Origin: an uncultured Phocaeicola sp.
GTDB lineage: Bacteria > Bacteroidota > Bacteroidia > Bacteroidales > Bacteroidaceae
Length of the DNA stretch: 64,000 nucleotides
NCBI GenBank assembly: GCA_944319745.1
Contig: CALUET010000003.1
Span: forward strand, 186,001-250,000
Direction of reading: 5' to 3'
In this document: piece by piece, positions 26,008 through 33,917 of the stretch
Layout of the letters: the number at the start of each line of letters is the position of its first letter
Numbering within the stretch: the stretch's first letter is position 1
Program-made: the position numbers and the translations under genes
Notes under the pieces: generated by a model
Told to the model about the DNA's origin: nothing
Database searches by the model: none
What the model saw: only the letters and a program-made list of their open reading frames with translations

Positions 26008-26142
26008 AAGTTCGGCAAAAACTTTGACAATTTCCTACATCGGGATGCAGACACAAGAAGTGGAAATTAAACCAAACATGCGTATTGTTCTGAAAACAGA
26101 CAACGCCATGCTGGACGAAGTTGTCGTTACGGCAATGGGAAT
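26008..26142 (+). repeat. Right copy of the susC inverted repeat
   Basis: The first 100 bp (26008-26107) are perfectly identical to the reverse complement of 24104-24203; 132 of 135 bp match to 26142. The homology ends abruptly on both sides: upstream the sequence is unrelated to the left susC, downstream the two plugs diverge. Confidence 0.95.
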
Positions 26143-28975
26143 ATCCCGTGAAAAGAAGGCGTTGGGGTACGCCGTTCAAGAAATAGGGGCTGACCAATTG
26201 ACACAGGCGGGCAATTCAAATCTCTCAAGCGCGCTGCAAGGCAAGGTGTCGGGCGTAGACATTCGTCCTTCTTCGGGCATGCCGGGTGCGTCATCTCAGA
26301 TAACGATTCGCGGCTCTCGTTCCTTTTCGGGAGATAACACGCCGCTGTATGTCATCGACGGCATGCCGGTAACTTCCACACCGGATATCGATACGGATAA
26401 GCAAAATAACGGAAGTGTGAGCGGGGCAGACTTCGCCAATCGTGCCGTGGATATCGATCCGAACGACATAGAGACGATAACAATTCTGAAAGGACAGGCG
26501 GCCGCCGCGTTATATGGCATCCGCGCTTCAAACGGAGTTGTCGTTATTACGACAAAAAGCGGGAAGGGATTGGATAAAGGCCGCCCGCATATTTCGTTTT
26601 CTTCCAACGTGAGCTTCGATGTTGTTGGGCGTACGCCGGAACAACAAATGCTGTACGCTCAAGGTTCGGCCGGCATGTTTGATCCGACATCGGGGCAATC
26701 GTGGGGGCCTCTTATCTCAGAACTTCCCAACGACGCGCAGTATGGCGGTAACACCGATAACCAATATACGCAGAAATACGGCCGGCATGAGGGCATGTAT
26801 TATGTGCCGCAGCGTGCGGCGGCCGGGCTTGATCCCTGGGCTTATCCGCAGGCTTATGACAATATCGGCAATTTCTTTCGTACGGGAGTGACGTGGAATA
26901 ACTCATTTAATATCGCTCAATCACTGGAAAAAACGAATTATTCTTTCTCATTGGGCTCGTCCACCCAAAGCGGAATTATCCCCGAAACGGGAATGCACCG
27001 CTATAATGCAAAGGTAAACGTCGAGACAAATCTGAACGAACATTGGACGACAGGTATCGTAGCAAACTATATTACCAGCAATATCGACAAGGCGACCACA
27101 TCGGGAAACGGCGTTTTACGTACGGTTTATCCGGCACCTCCCAGCTATGACCTGGCGGGCATCCCGAGTCATGTCGCCGGCGATCCGTACACACAGAACT
27201 CATTCCGTACAGCAATGGACAACGCCTATTGGGCAGCAGACAACAATGATTTTAATGAAAAGACGAATCGTTTCTTCGGAAATGCCTACATGAATTTCCG
27301 AACGCAATTCGGCACGGAGAACCAAACATTGAATGTAAAGTATATGGTGGGCGTGGATGCTTACACAACACATTACACCGATAGTTACGGATACGGCAGT
27401 TATACCGGGCAAAACGGGCAGTTGGAGAAGTATGGTTGGACGAATGCTACGTACAATTCTTTGCTGACAATTAACTACGATTGGCGCATTGATTCGGACT
27501 GGAGCCTGAATGCTATTGTGGGAAATGAGGTGATCCAAAGCAATAAGAATAAGTATTATTCCTATGGTTCGAACTTTGGTTTTTCCGGATGGAACCATTT
27601 GGATAATGCCACCATTCAAAGCACTTCTTCCGAAAGATGGTCGAAACGTACGGTGGGTTTCTTCGGAAATGTTTCCGCTTCTTATAAAAATATGTTGTAT
27701 TTAACGCTTACCGGCCGTCAGGATTACGTGTCGAATATGCCGCGTAATAACCGTTCGTTCTTTTATCCGTCTGTATCTTTGGGCTTTCTTCTCACGGAAT
27801 TGAAAGCACTGAAAAACGATGTGGTGAATTATGCAAAGCTGCGTTTGTCGTATGCCGAGGTGGGGCAGGCCGGCGATTATCTCGAAAATTATTATAAAAT
27901 ACCCCTATATGGAGGAGGATTTTACCAGTTGACTCCGTTGATGTATCCCATAAAAGGAAGTACGGCATATACGCCTTATTGGGTGATTTACGACTCCAAT
28001 TTGAAACCGCAAAACACGAAATCGTATGAAATCGGGGCAGATGTGAATCTGTTTGACAGCTTGATAAGCATCAGTTATACGTATTCTCGTCAGAATGTAA
28101 AGGATCAAATCTTCGAGGTTCCCTTGGCCGGTTCTACGGGAGCGGAGTCGTTGTTGACCAATGGCGGCCGTCTTCATACCGATACGCACGAGCTGAATGT
28201 TACGATTAACCCGATTCAAACACAAAAAGTAGACTGGAGTTTTGGCTTTAACTTTACGCGAATGACGAACATGGTCGATGAGTTGGCTCCGGGAGTTGAG
28301 AGCATTACGTTGGGAGGATATGTAACTCCTCAGGTAAGAGCCAGCGCGGGTGAAGAATTTCCCGTGATTTACGGCTCAAGTTATAAGCGCGATGCAAATG
28401 GAAATATCTTAGTCGATGAGAACGGGCTCCCCATAAAAGGTGAAGATGCCGTGATTGGTCGCATCTCTCCCGACTTTATGTTGGACTTTAACACGACGCT
28501 GCGTGTGTGGAAGTTCACGTTGAATGCCGTGATTGGTTGGAAACAAGGCGGACAAATATATAGTCGAACTACCGGATTGGGCGACTATTATGGAACAAGC
28601 ATTCGCACGGCAGACCGTGAAGGAACGGTTATTTTTGACGGATACAAGGAGGACGGTACGAAAAACGATATCGCCATTACCGGACCGGTTGCGCAGCAAG
28701 CATACTATACGGCGATAAATGATATTGACGAGTCCTCGGTGTATGATAATTCTTTCGTCAAGTTGCGTGAGATTGCTCTAAGCTTTCCTGTTGTAAAAAA
28801 GAGTCATGTGGAGTTGACCGTGAATGCATTTGCCAGAAACATTTTGCTCTGGGCACAGGTTCCCGACGTAGATCCGGAAGCTTCGCAGGGAAATAATAAC
28901 ATGGCCGGCGCATTCGAGGATTATTCTTTACCGCAGACTTCAAGCTATGGATTCGGTTTTAATCTTAAATTTTAA
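26024..28975 (+). CDS. SusC/RagA-family transporter lacking 5' end, presently silent
   Basis: 983 codons from a TTG at 26024, which is only the first possible start and probably not used. The frame opens at 25964 after a stop, and between there and 26024 contains no ATG or GTG. The protein lacks signal peptide and most of the carboxypeptidase-like domain, beginning within it (TISYIGMQ). The rest is intact: LDEVVVTAMG motif, plug, barrel and C-terminal NLKF. Joined to the left gene's N-terminus by inversion it would have 1055 residues, almost the length of the left protein (1067). So this is a reserve cassette rather than a decayed gene. No frameshift or stop was seen. The susD partner follows 14 bp downstream. 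Confidence 0.9.
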   Translation: MTISYIGMQTQEVEIKPNMRIVLKTDNAMLDEVVVTAMGISREKKALGYAVQEIGADQLTQAGNSNLSSALQGKVSGVDIRPSSGMPGASSQITIRGSRSFSGDNTPLYVIDGMPVTSTPDIDTDKQNNGSVSGADFANRAVDIDPNDIETITILKGQAAAALYGIRASNGVVVITTKSGKGLDKGRPHISFSSNVSFDVVGRTPEQQMLYAQGSAGMFDPTSGQSWGPLISELPNDAQYGGNTDNQYTQKYGRHEGMYYVPQRAAAGLDPWAYPQAYDNIGNFFRTGVTWNNSFNIAQSLEKTNYSFSLGSSTQSGIIPETGMHRYNAKVNVETNLNEHWTTGIVANYITSNIDKATTSGNGVLRTVYPAPPSYDLAGIPSHVAGDPYTQNSFRTAMDNAYWAADNNDFNEKTNRFFGNAYMNFRTQFGTENQTLNVKYMVGVDAYTTHYTDSYGYGSYTGQNGQLEKYGWTNATYNSLLTINYDWRIDSDWSLNAIVGNEVIQSNKNKYYSYGSNFGFSGWNHLDNATIQSTSSERWSKRTVGFFGNVSASYKNMLYLTLTGRQDYVSNMPRNNRSFFYPSVSLGFLLTELKALKNDVVNYAKLRLSYAEVGQAGDYLENYYKIPLYGGGFYQLTPLMYPIKGSTAYTPYWVIYDSNLKPQNTKSYEIGADVNLFDSLISISYTYSRQNVKDQIFEVPLAGSTGAESLLTNGGRLHTDTHELNVTINPIQTQKVDWSFGFNFTRMTNMVDELAPGVESITLGGYVTPQVRASAGEEFPVIYGSSYKRDANGNILVDENGLPIKGEDAVIGRISPDFMLDFNTTLRVWKFTLNAVIGWKQGGQIYSRTTGLGDYYGTSIRTADREGTVIFDGYKEDGTKNDIAITGPVAQQAYYTAINDIDESSVYDNSFVKLREIALSFPVVKKSHVELTVNAFARNILLWAQVPDVDPEASQGNNNMAGAFEDYSLPQTSSYGFGFNLKF

Positions 28976-28989
28976 ATAAAGAACAGGTG

Positions 28990-30564
28990 ATGAAATACGA
29001 TAATTCAATAAGAAACATACTGAGCGTCGCCCTGTTGGCGGCATGTCCTTTGCTCTCTTGCACGGAGGATGCAATGGATAAAGTGAATGAGAATCCGAAC
29101 AATCCCCACGATGTTCCGGCTAAATTTATCCTGTCCGATGTTGGTGTCAGTACAGGGTTTAATACGGTAGGCGGCGACTTTTCTTTATATTCGTCCGTTT
29201 ATATGGAGCACGAAGTGGGCACTGGGCAACAGCAATGGCGCGCGGAAACCCGTTCGGGAGAGCCCGCGTCTTCCACCACTTACAACAATGCTTGGCTGGG
29301 AGTGTACTCGAATATCAAGAATGCCAAGGTCGTGATTGAAAAATGTCAGGCATCGTCCGAGGACCAGGGAAACGTTGTTACGGAAGCCATTGCCCATATT
29401 TTGTTGGCATATAACGGCGCAGTTCTGACCGATTTGTTCGGCGATACTCCCTTTTCGCAGACGGGAATCATGAATGCCGACGGCACTCCTATGTATATGC
29501 AACCTAAAATAGATACGCAAGAGTCGATATATACTGAAATAATGTCTCATCTGGATGAGGCAATCAGCCTGTTGGATGAAGGCAATGCCCGCGATGAAGG
29601 TTTGTCCGGAGCGATAGGAAGCAAAGATTATATTTACGGGGGCAATGCAGAGAAATGGCTGAAAACAGCTTATGCATTGAAGGCTCGTTATACTCTTCAC
29701 CTGTTGAATCGCAGTCTGGATGTAAGTGCTGATCTGAGCAAAATCCTTTCTTATGCAGAAAAATCGTTCGCAAGTGCGGATGAAGAATGCAAGCTGTCTG
29801 TTTATGACGGCAATTCCCAACTGAACCCGTTGTTCTCGTTTAATTACAGTCGTCCCGGCAGTTTAAGTGCAAGCCGGAGTCTGGTAAACAAGTTTGCCGA
29901 GAGAAACGATCCGCGTTTGGCTCAGGTTTTCTTGGACAATGCGGGCATGGCACAGATACAGCCGGCCGATATTGTGGCTGCTCCCAACGGAACTGCTTTG
30001 GAAAGCGCCTCCACTTATAGTATTTCAATGCCGGGTTTTGCGATAACTGCGCCGACGCAGTTAATCAGTTATCACGAACTTTTGTTTATAAAGGCGGAAG
30101 CTTTGGCACGTTTGAACGACAACCGTGCGAAATCTGTGCTGAAAGATGCGATAAAGGCAGCCTTTGCCAATCTGGAAGAAACACTGTATTCTGCAAATGA
30201 TAATTGGGTGGGTGATCCGAATGCCGTAATCGATTTGACTTCACAGACAGATAATTATTTTTCAAACGAAGTGGAATCCCGCTTCAATGCATCTCCTGTA
30301 AAGGAGATAATCATGCAGAAATATCTGGCATTCTTCGGCGCGTCCGGAGAATCTGTCGAGGCCTACAATGATTACCGCCGGTTGAAAGCGGAAGGAAACG
30401 GCTATGAAGTAACGCTGGAGAACCCGAAGAACGACAACCAATTTCCCCAACGTTTCGGATACGGAAGCAGTGACGTAACGGCAAATGCCGAAGTAAAAGC
30501 TGCATTTGGCGACGGATCGTATGTATATTCCGAGCCGGTATGGTGGGCAAACGGCTCGCGTTGA
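28990..30564 (+). CDS. SusD/RagB-family outer-membrane lipoprotein (right operon)
   Basis: A 524-residue SusD-like lipoprotein, partner of the truncated susC upstream. The signal peptide ends in the lipobox LLSC at about residue 24. The mature protein shows the SusD helical scaffold: NAWLGVYSNIKNAKVVIEKC, a TDLFGDTPFSQ loop, and the C-terminal EPVWWANGS stretch. It is clearly a different paralogue from the left SusD. The ATG at 28990 is preferred to the GTG one codon earlier; an AGG lies just before. With no promoter of its own seen in the 14-bp gap, expression should depend on the switch. Confidence 0.9.
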   Translation: MKYDNSIRNILSVALLAACPLLSCTEDAMDKVNENPNNPHDVPAKFILSDVGVSTGFNTVGGDFSLYSSVYMEHEVGTGQQQWRAETRSGEPASSTTYNNAWLGVYSNIKNAKVVIEKCQASSEDQGNVVTEAIAHILLAYNGAVLTDLFGDTPFSQTGIMNADGTPMYMQPKIDTQESIYTEIMSHLDEAISLLDEGNARDEGLSGAIGSKDYIYGGNAEKWLKTAYALKARYTLHLLNRSLDVSADLSKILSYAEKSFASADEECKLSVYDGNSQLNPLFSFNYSRPGSLSASRSLVNKFAERNDPRLAQVFLDNAGMAQIQPADIVAAPNGTALESASTYSISMPGFAITAPTQLISYHELLFIKAEALARLNDNRAKSVLKDAIKAAFANLEETLYSANDNWVGDPNAVIDLTSQTDNYFSNEVESRFNASPVKEIIMQKYLAFFGASGESVEAYNDYRRLKAEGNGYEVTLENPKNDNQFPQRFGYGSSDVTANAEVKAAFGDGSYVYSEPVWWANGSR

Positions 30565-30584
30565 GCGTAGAATAAAATATCGTG

Positions 30585-30621
30585 AAAAAGAGCATATCTC
30601 GTTAAAAGATGTGCTCTTTTT
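30585..30621 (+). terminator. Intrinsic terminator of the right susCD operon
   Basis: A stem of about 12 bp with A-run and T-run ends (AAAAAGAGCA with TGCTCTTTTT) 20 bp after the susD stop. Its T-run touches the hflX promoter. Confidence 0.8.
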
Positions 30622-30624
30622 GCG

Positions 30625-30632
30625 TATATTTG
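30625..30632 (+). promoter_or_regulatory. Promoter -7 box for hflX
   Basis: TATATTTG, 27 bases before the hflX ATG and only 3 bp after the susD terminator, so the -33 region overlaps that hairpin. Confidence 0.6.
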
Positions 30633-30659
30633 CCGAAATGTTGAAATAAAAGAAGGCAA

Positions 30660-31913
30660 ATGAAGGAATTTGTTATATCGGAAGCGCAGACGGAAAAGGC
30701 CGTATTGGTCGGCCTTATCACGCAAACGCAGAATGAAAGAAAGACAAACGAATACTTGGATGAACTGGCTTTTCTCGCAGAAACGGCAGGAGCCGAGGTC
30801 GTTTCTCGCTTTACGCAGAAGCTGGATACGCCAAACTCCGTGACCTATGTGGGGAAAGGCAAGCTCAGCGAGATAAGAGAATACCTGCAATCGCGTGAAG
30901 AAGAAGGGGAAGAAATCGGAATGGTGATATTCGATGACGAACTGTCTGCCAAACAAATTCGCAACATAGAGAATGAATTGAAGGTAAAGATACTCGACCG
31001 TACCTCACTTATTCTGGACATATTTGCCATGAGAGCGCAGACAGCCAACGCAAAGACGCAGGTCGAACTGGCACAATATAAGTATATGCTTCCGCGTTTG
31101 CAGCGTTTGTGGACACACTTGGAGCGCCAGGGCGGAGGATCGGGCGCCGGCGGAGGAAAAGGTTCCGTGGGACTTCGCGGACCGGGAGAGACGCAGTTAG
31201 AGATGGACCGCCGTATCATTTTGAACAGAATGTCGTTGTTGAAGCAGCGATTGGCCGATATCGATACGCAAAAGTCTACCCAGCGTAAGAACAGAGGCCG
31301 TTTAATCCGGGTAGCTTTGGTGGGTTATACCAATGTGGGGAAGTCGACGTTGATGAACCTGATGGCCAAGAGTGATGTCTTTGCGGAGAATAAATTGTTT
31401 GCAACCCTCGATACGACTGTAAGAAAAGTTATCATCGAAAATCTGCCTTTCCTGCTTTCCGATACCGTAGGTTTCATCCGAAAATTGCCCACCGATCTGG
31501 TTGAATCGTTTAAATCGACGTTGGATGAGGTTCGGGAGGCCGACTTGTTGCTTCATGTCGTTGACATTTCTCACCCCGATTTTGAGGAACAAATCAAGGT
31601 GGTCGACAAGACGATTGCCGACCTGGGTGCCGGCGGAAAACCGACAATTCTTGTATTTAATAAGATAGACGCCTATACGTATGTGAAGAAAGATGCTGAC
31701 GACCTGACTCCGAAAACGAAGGAAAATGTTACGTTGGAGGAATTGATGAACACATGGATGGCGAAATTGAACGATAACTGTATCTTTATTTCCGCCAAAA
31801 GCAAGGCAAATTTTGAGCAATTGAAGACGATGCTTTATAAGAAAGTTCGCGAACTTCATGTGCAAAAATACCCATACAATGACTTCCTTTACCAAACGTA
31901 TGATGAAGAATAA
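30660..31913 (+). CDS. hflX: Ribosome-associated GTPase HflX
   Basis: A 417-residue GTPase that splits stalled ribosomes under stress. The N-terminal HflX domain (about 1-185) contains the glycine-rich GGGSGAGGGKGSVG loop and the LRGPGETQLEMDRR signature. The G domain follows with G1 GYTNVGKST, G3 DTVGFI and G4 NKID. Length and order are normal. A promoter lies just upstream. Two genes follow with gaps of 6 and 9 bp (DUF4954 and a TlpA-like protein), so hflX leads a three-gene operon. Confidence 0.95.
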   Translation: MKEFVISEAQTEKAVLVGLITQTQNERKTNEYLDELAFLAETAGAEVVSRFTQKLDTPNSVTYVGKGKLSEIREYLQSREEEGEEIGMVIFDDELSAKQIRNIENELKVKILDRTSLILDIFAMRAQTANAKTQVELAQYKYMLPRLQRLWTHLERQGGGSGAGGGKGSVGLRGPGETQLEMDRRIILNRMSLLKQRLADIDTQKSTQRKNRGRLIRVALVGYTNVGKSTLMNLMAKSDVFAENKLFATLDTTVRKVIIENLPFLLSDTVGFIRKLPTDLVESFKSTLDEVREADLLLHVVDISHPDFEEQIKVVDKTIADLGAGGKPTILVFNKIDAYTYVKKDADDLTPKTKENVTLEELMNTWMAKLNDNCIFISAKSKANFEQLKTMLYKKVRELHVQKYPYNDFLYQTYDEE

Positions 31914-31919
31914 AGGGAA

Positions 31920-33908
31920 ATGAAAAAATATCGTGCACTTACGGAGGTTGAGATTATTCGGCTCGAAAGTCAGAACTGTAAGGCCGACAACTGGAAGAAT
32001 GTACAGGTAGCTATTGATTTTAAGACAGATTTCATTCACCATGTGCGCTTTTCCGGAAATGTATGCCTCGGCGTTTTCAGTGAAGAATTCCTTCTTGCGG
32101 GTGGTATAACGAAGCATTCGGGCTTGTCGTACGTAACATTACACAATGTTACCGTAGGCGATAATTGTTGTATAGAGTATGTAAAGAACTACATCGCCAA
32201 TTACATTATCGGAGAACATACCCTTATAGCGAATGTAGATATGCTTTTGGTCGACGGAAAGACGGCTTTCGGAAACGGAACGGAAGTGTCCGTCCTGAAT
32301 GAAACGGGCGGACGGGAGGTGATGATTTACGACCGCTTGTCTGCACATCAGGCCTATATAATGGCTTTATATCGCCATCGTCCGGCCCTGATCGGGCAGA
32401 TGAAGAAAATAGTTTGCGCTTATGCCGATTCGGTAACATCGGAAACCGGTACGATAGGGAACGACGTGGTCATCATGAATTCCGGAAGCATTAAAAATGT
32501 ACGTATCGGCGATTGTTGCAGAATAGAAGGAGCCGGACGCCTGAATAACGGCAGCATCAACAGCAATGCCCTCGATCCGGTACACATCGGATACGGGGTG
32601 GTGTGTGATGATTTCATCATCTCGAGCGGCTCGCATGTAGACGATGGAACGATGATAACCCGTTGTTTTGTGGGACAAGCCTGCAAGATGGGGCATAACT
32701 ATTCGGCATCCGACTCGTTATTCTTCAGTAATTGTCAGGAAGAAAACGGAGAAGCGTGTGCCATCTTCGCCGGCCCCTTTACGGTCACTCATCATAAATC
32801 GACGTTATTGATAGCCGGAATGTTCTCGTTCATGAACGCAGGTTCCGGATCGAATCAAAGCAATCATATGTATAAGTTGGGACCGATTCATCAGGGCGTC
32901 GTGGAAAGAGGCGCAAAGACGACGTCCGATTCGTATATTCTTTGGCCGGCCCGTATCGGAGCATTCTCATTGGTGATGGGAAGGCATGTGAACCATCCGG
33001 ATACATCCGATCTTCCTTTTTCTTATTTAATAGAGGATAAAAGCACGACTTATCTGGCTCCCGGGGTAAATCTTTGCAGCGTGGGCACGATACGCGACGC
33101 ACAAAAATGGCCGAAGCGTGACTTGCGTAAGGATACCGACCGCCTTGATCAGATAAATTATAACCTTCTCAGCCCTTATACGATACAGAAAATGATGAAG
33201 GGGAGGACGATCTTGAAGGAACTGGAACGGGTTTCGGGAGAGACATCCGAGCAGTATTCTTATCAGAGTGCCAAGATAAAAAGAACAGCTCTGAGGAAAG
33301 GCATCGCACTTTATGAAACCGCGATACATAAATTCCTTGGAAATTCCGTTATAAAGCGCTTGGAGAATATTCGTTTTGGCAGTGATGAGGAAATCCGCGA
33401 GCGCTTGCGTCCGGACGTGCCGATTGGGGAAGGAGAATGGATAGACGCCTCCGGACTGATAGCTCCGAAGTCGGAAGTAGAACGTTTGATGCGGGATATA
33501 GAGACCGGAGAACTGCGCGAAGTAGAACAAATACATCGTCGTTTTGTGGAAATGCATGCAAACTATTATGTGTATGAATGGACATGGGCTTATAGGAAAA
33601 TGCTTGATTTTTACGGATTGCATGCGGAAACGATAACGGCAAAAGACATTGTGTCCATTGTACGATGCTGGAAAGAGGCGGTAATCGGGCTGGACAAGCG
33701 CATATATGAAGACGCGAAAAAAGAATTTTCTCTCTCTTCCATGACCGGTTTTGGCGCAGACGGAAGCAAAAAGGAGCAGAAATCCGATTTTGAACAAGTG
33801 CGCGGGGTGTTTGAAAGAAATCCTTTTGTGATGGAAGTATTGAGGCATATAGAAGTGAAAACCGAATTGGGAGACGAACTGATAGCTCGTCTTGGAAATT
33901 TGTTATGA
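31920..33908 (+). CDS. DUF4954 family protein
   Basis: A 662-residue cytosolic protein of the Bacteroidetes-typical DUF4954 family; function unknown. Residues from about 55 to 330 show imperfect hexapeptide-like repeats (VTVGDNCCI, TIGNDVVIMNSGSI, VRIGDCCRI, VHIGYGVVCDD, SHVDDGTMITRC), suggesting a left-handed beta-helix as in sugar acyl- and nucleotidyltransferases. The C-terminal third is helical and charged. No signal peptide. It lies 6 bp after hflX and 9 bp before a TlpA-like gene. A role in nucleotide-sugar or envelope chemistry is possible from the fold but not shown. Confidence 0.8.
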   Translation: MKKYRALTEVEIIRLESQNCKADNWKNVQVAIDFKTDFIHHVRFSGNVCLGVFSEEFLLAGGITKHSGLSYVTLHNVTVGDNCCIEYVKNYIANYIIGEHTLIANVDMLLVDGKTAFGNGTEVSVLNETGGREVMIYDRLSAHQAYIMALYRHRPALIGQMKKIVCAYADSVTSETGTIGNDVVIMNSGSIKNVRIGDCCRIEGAGRLNNGSINSNALDPVHIGYGVVCDDFIISSGSHVDDGTMITRCFVGQACKMGHNYSASDSLFFSNCQEENGEACAIFAGPFTVTHHKSTLLIAGMFSFMNAGSGSNQSNHMYKLGPIHQGVVERGAKTTSDSYILWPARIGAFSLVMGRHVNHPDTSDLPFSYLIEDKSTTYLAPGVNLCSVGTIRDAQKWPKRDLRKDTDRLDQINYNLLSPYTIQKMMKGRTILKELERVSGETSEQYSYQSAKIKRTALRKGIALYETAIHKFLGNSVIKRLENIRFGSDEEIRERLRPDVPIGEGEWIDASGLIAPKSEVERLMRDIETGELREVEQIHRRFVEMHANYYVYEWTWAYRKMLDFYGLHAETITAKDIVSIVRCWKEAVIGLDKRIYEDAKKEFSLSSMTGFGADGSKKEQKSDFEQVRGVFERNPFVMEVLRHIEVKTELGDELIARLGNLL

Positions 33909-33917
33909 ATAAAAGTT

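Larger units (their letters stand above)
24104..26107. mobile_element. Predicted invertible segment (susC promoter, N-terminus and recombinase)
   Basis: A segment of 2004 bp, repeats included, bounded by the 100-bp inverted repeats. It contains the 5' end of the left susC with promoter and signal peptide, the recombinase gene and a terminator-like hairpin. Recombination between the repeats would flip it and connect the promoter and N-terminus in frame to the right susC. The frame was checked across the junction: the codons Ser-Ser-Ala-Lys-Thr-Leu-Thr-Ile read identically on both sides. Inversion itself is inferred. Confidence 0.85.

Noticed and set aside
31302-33848. Long minus-strand open frames opposite hflX and the DUF4954 gene
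   Set aside because: Shadows of strongly supported plus-strand genes; no start context or motifs.
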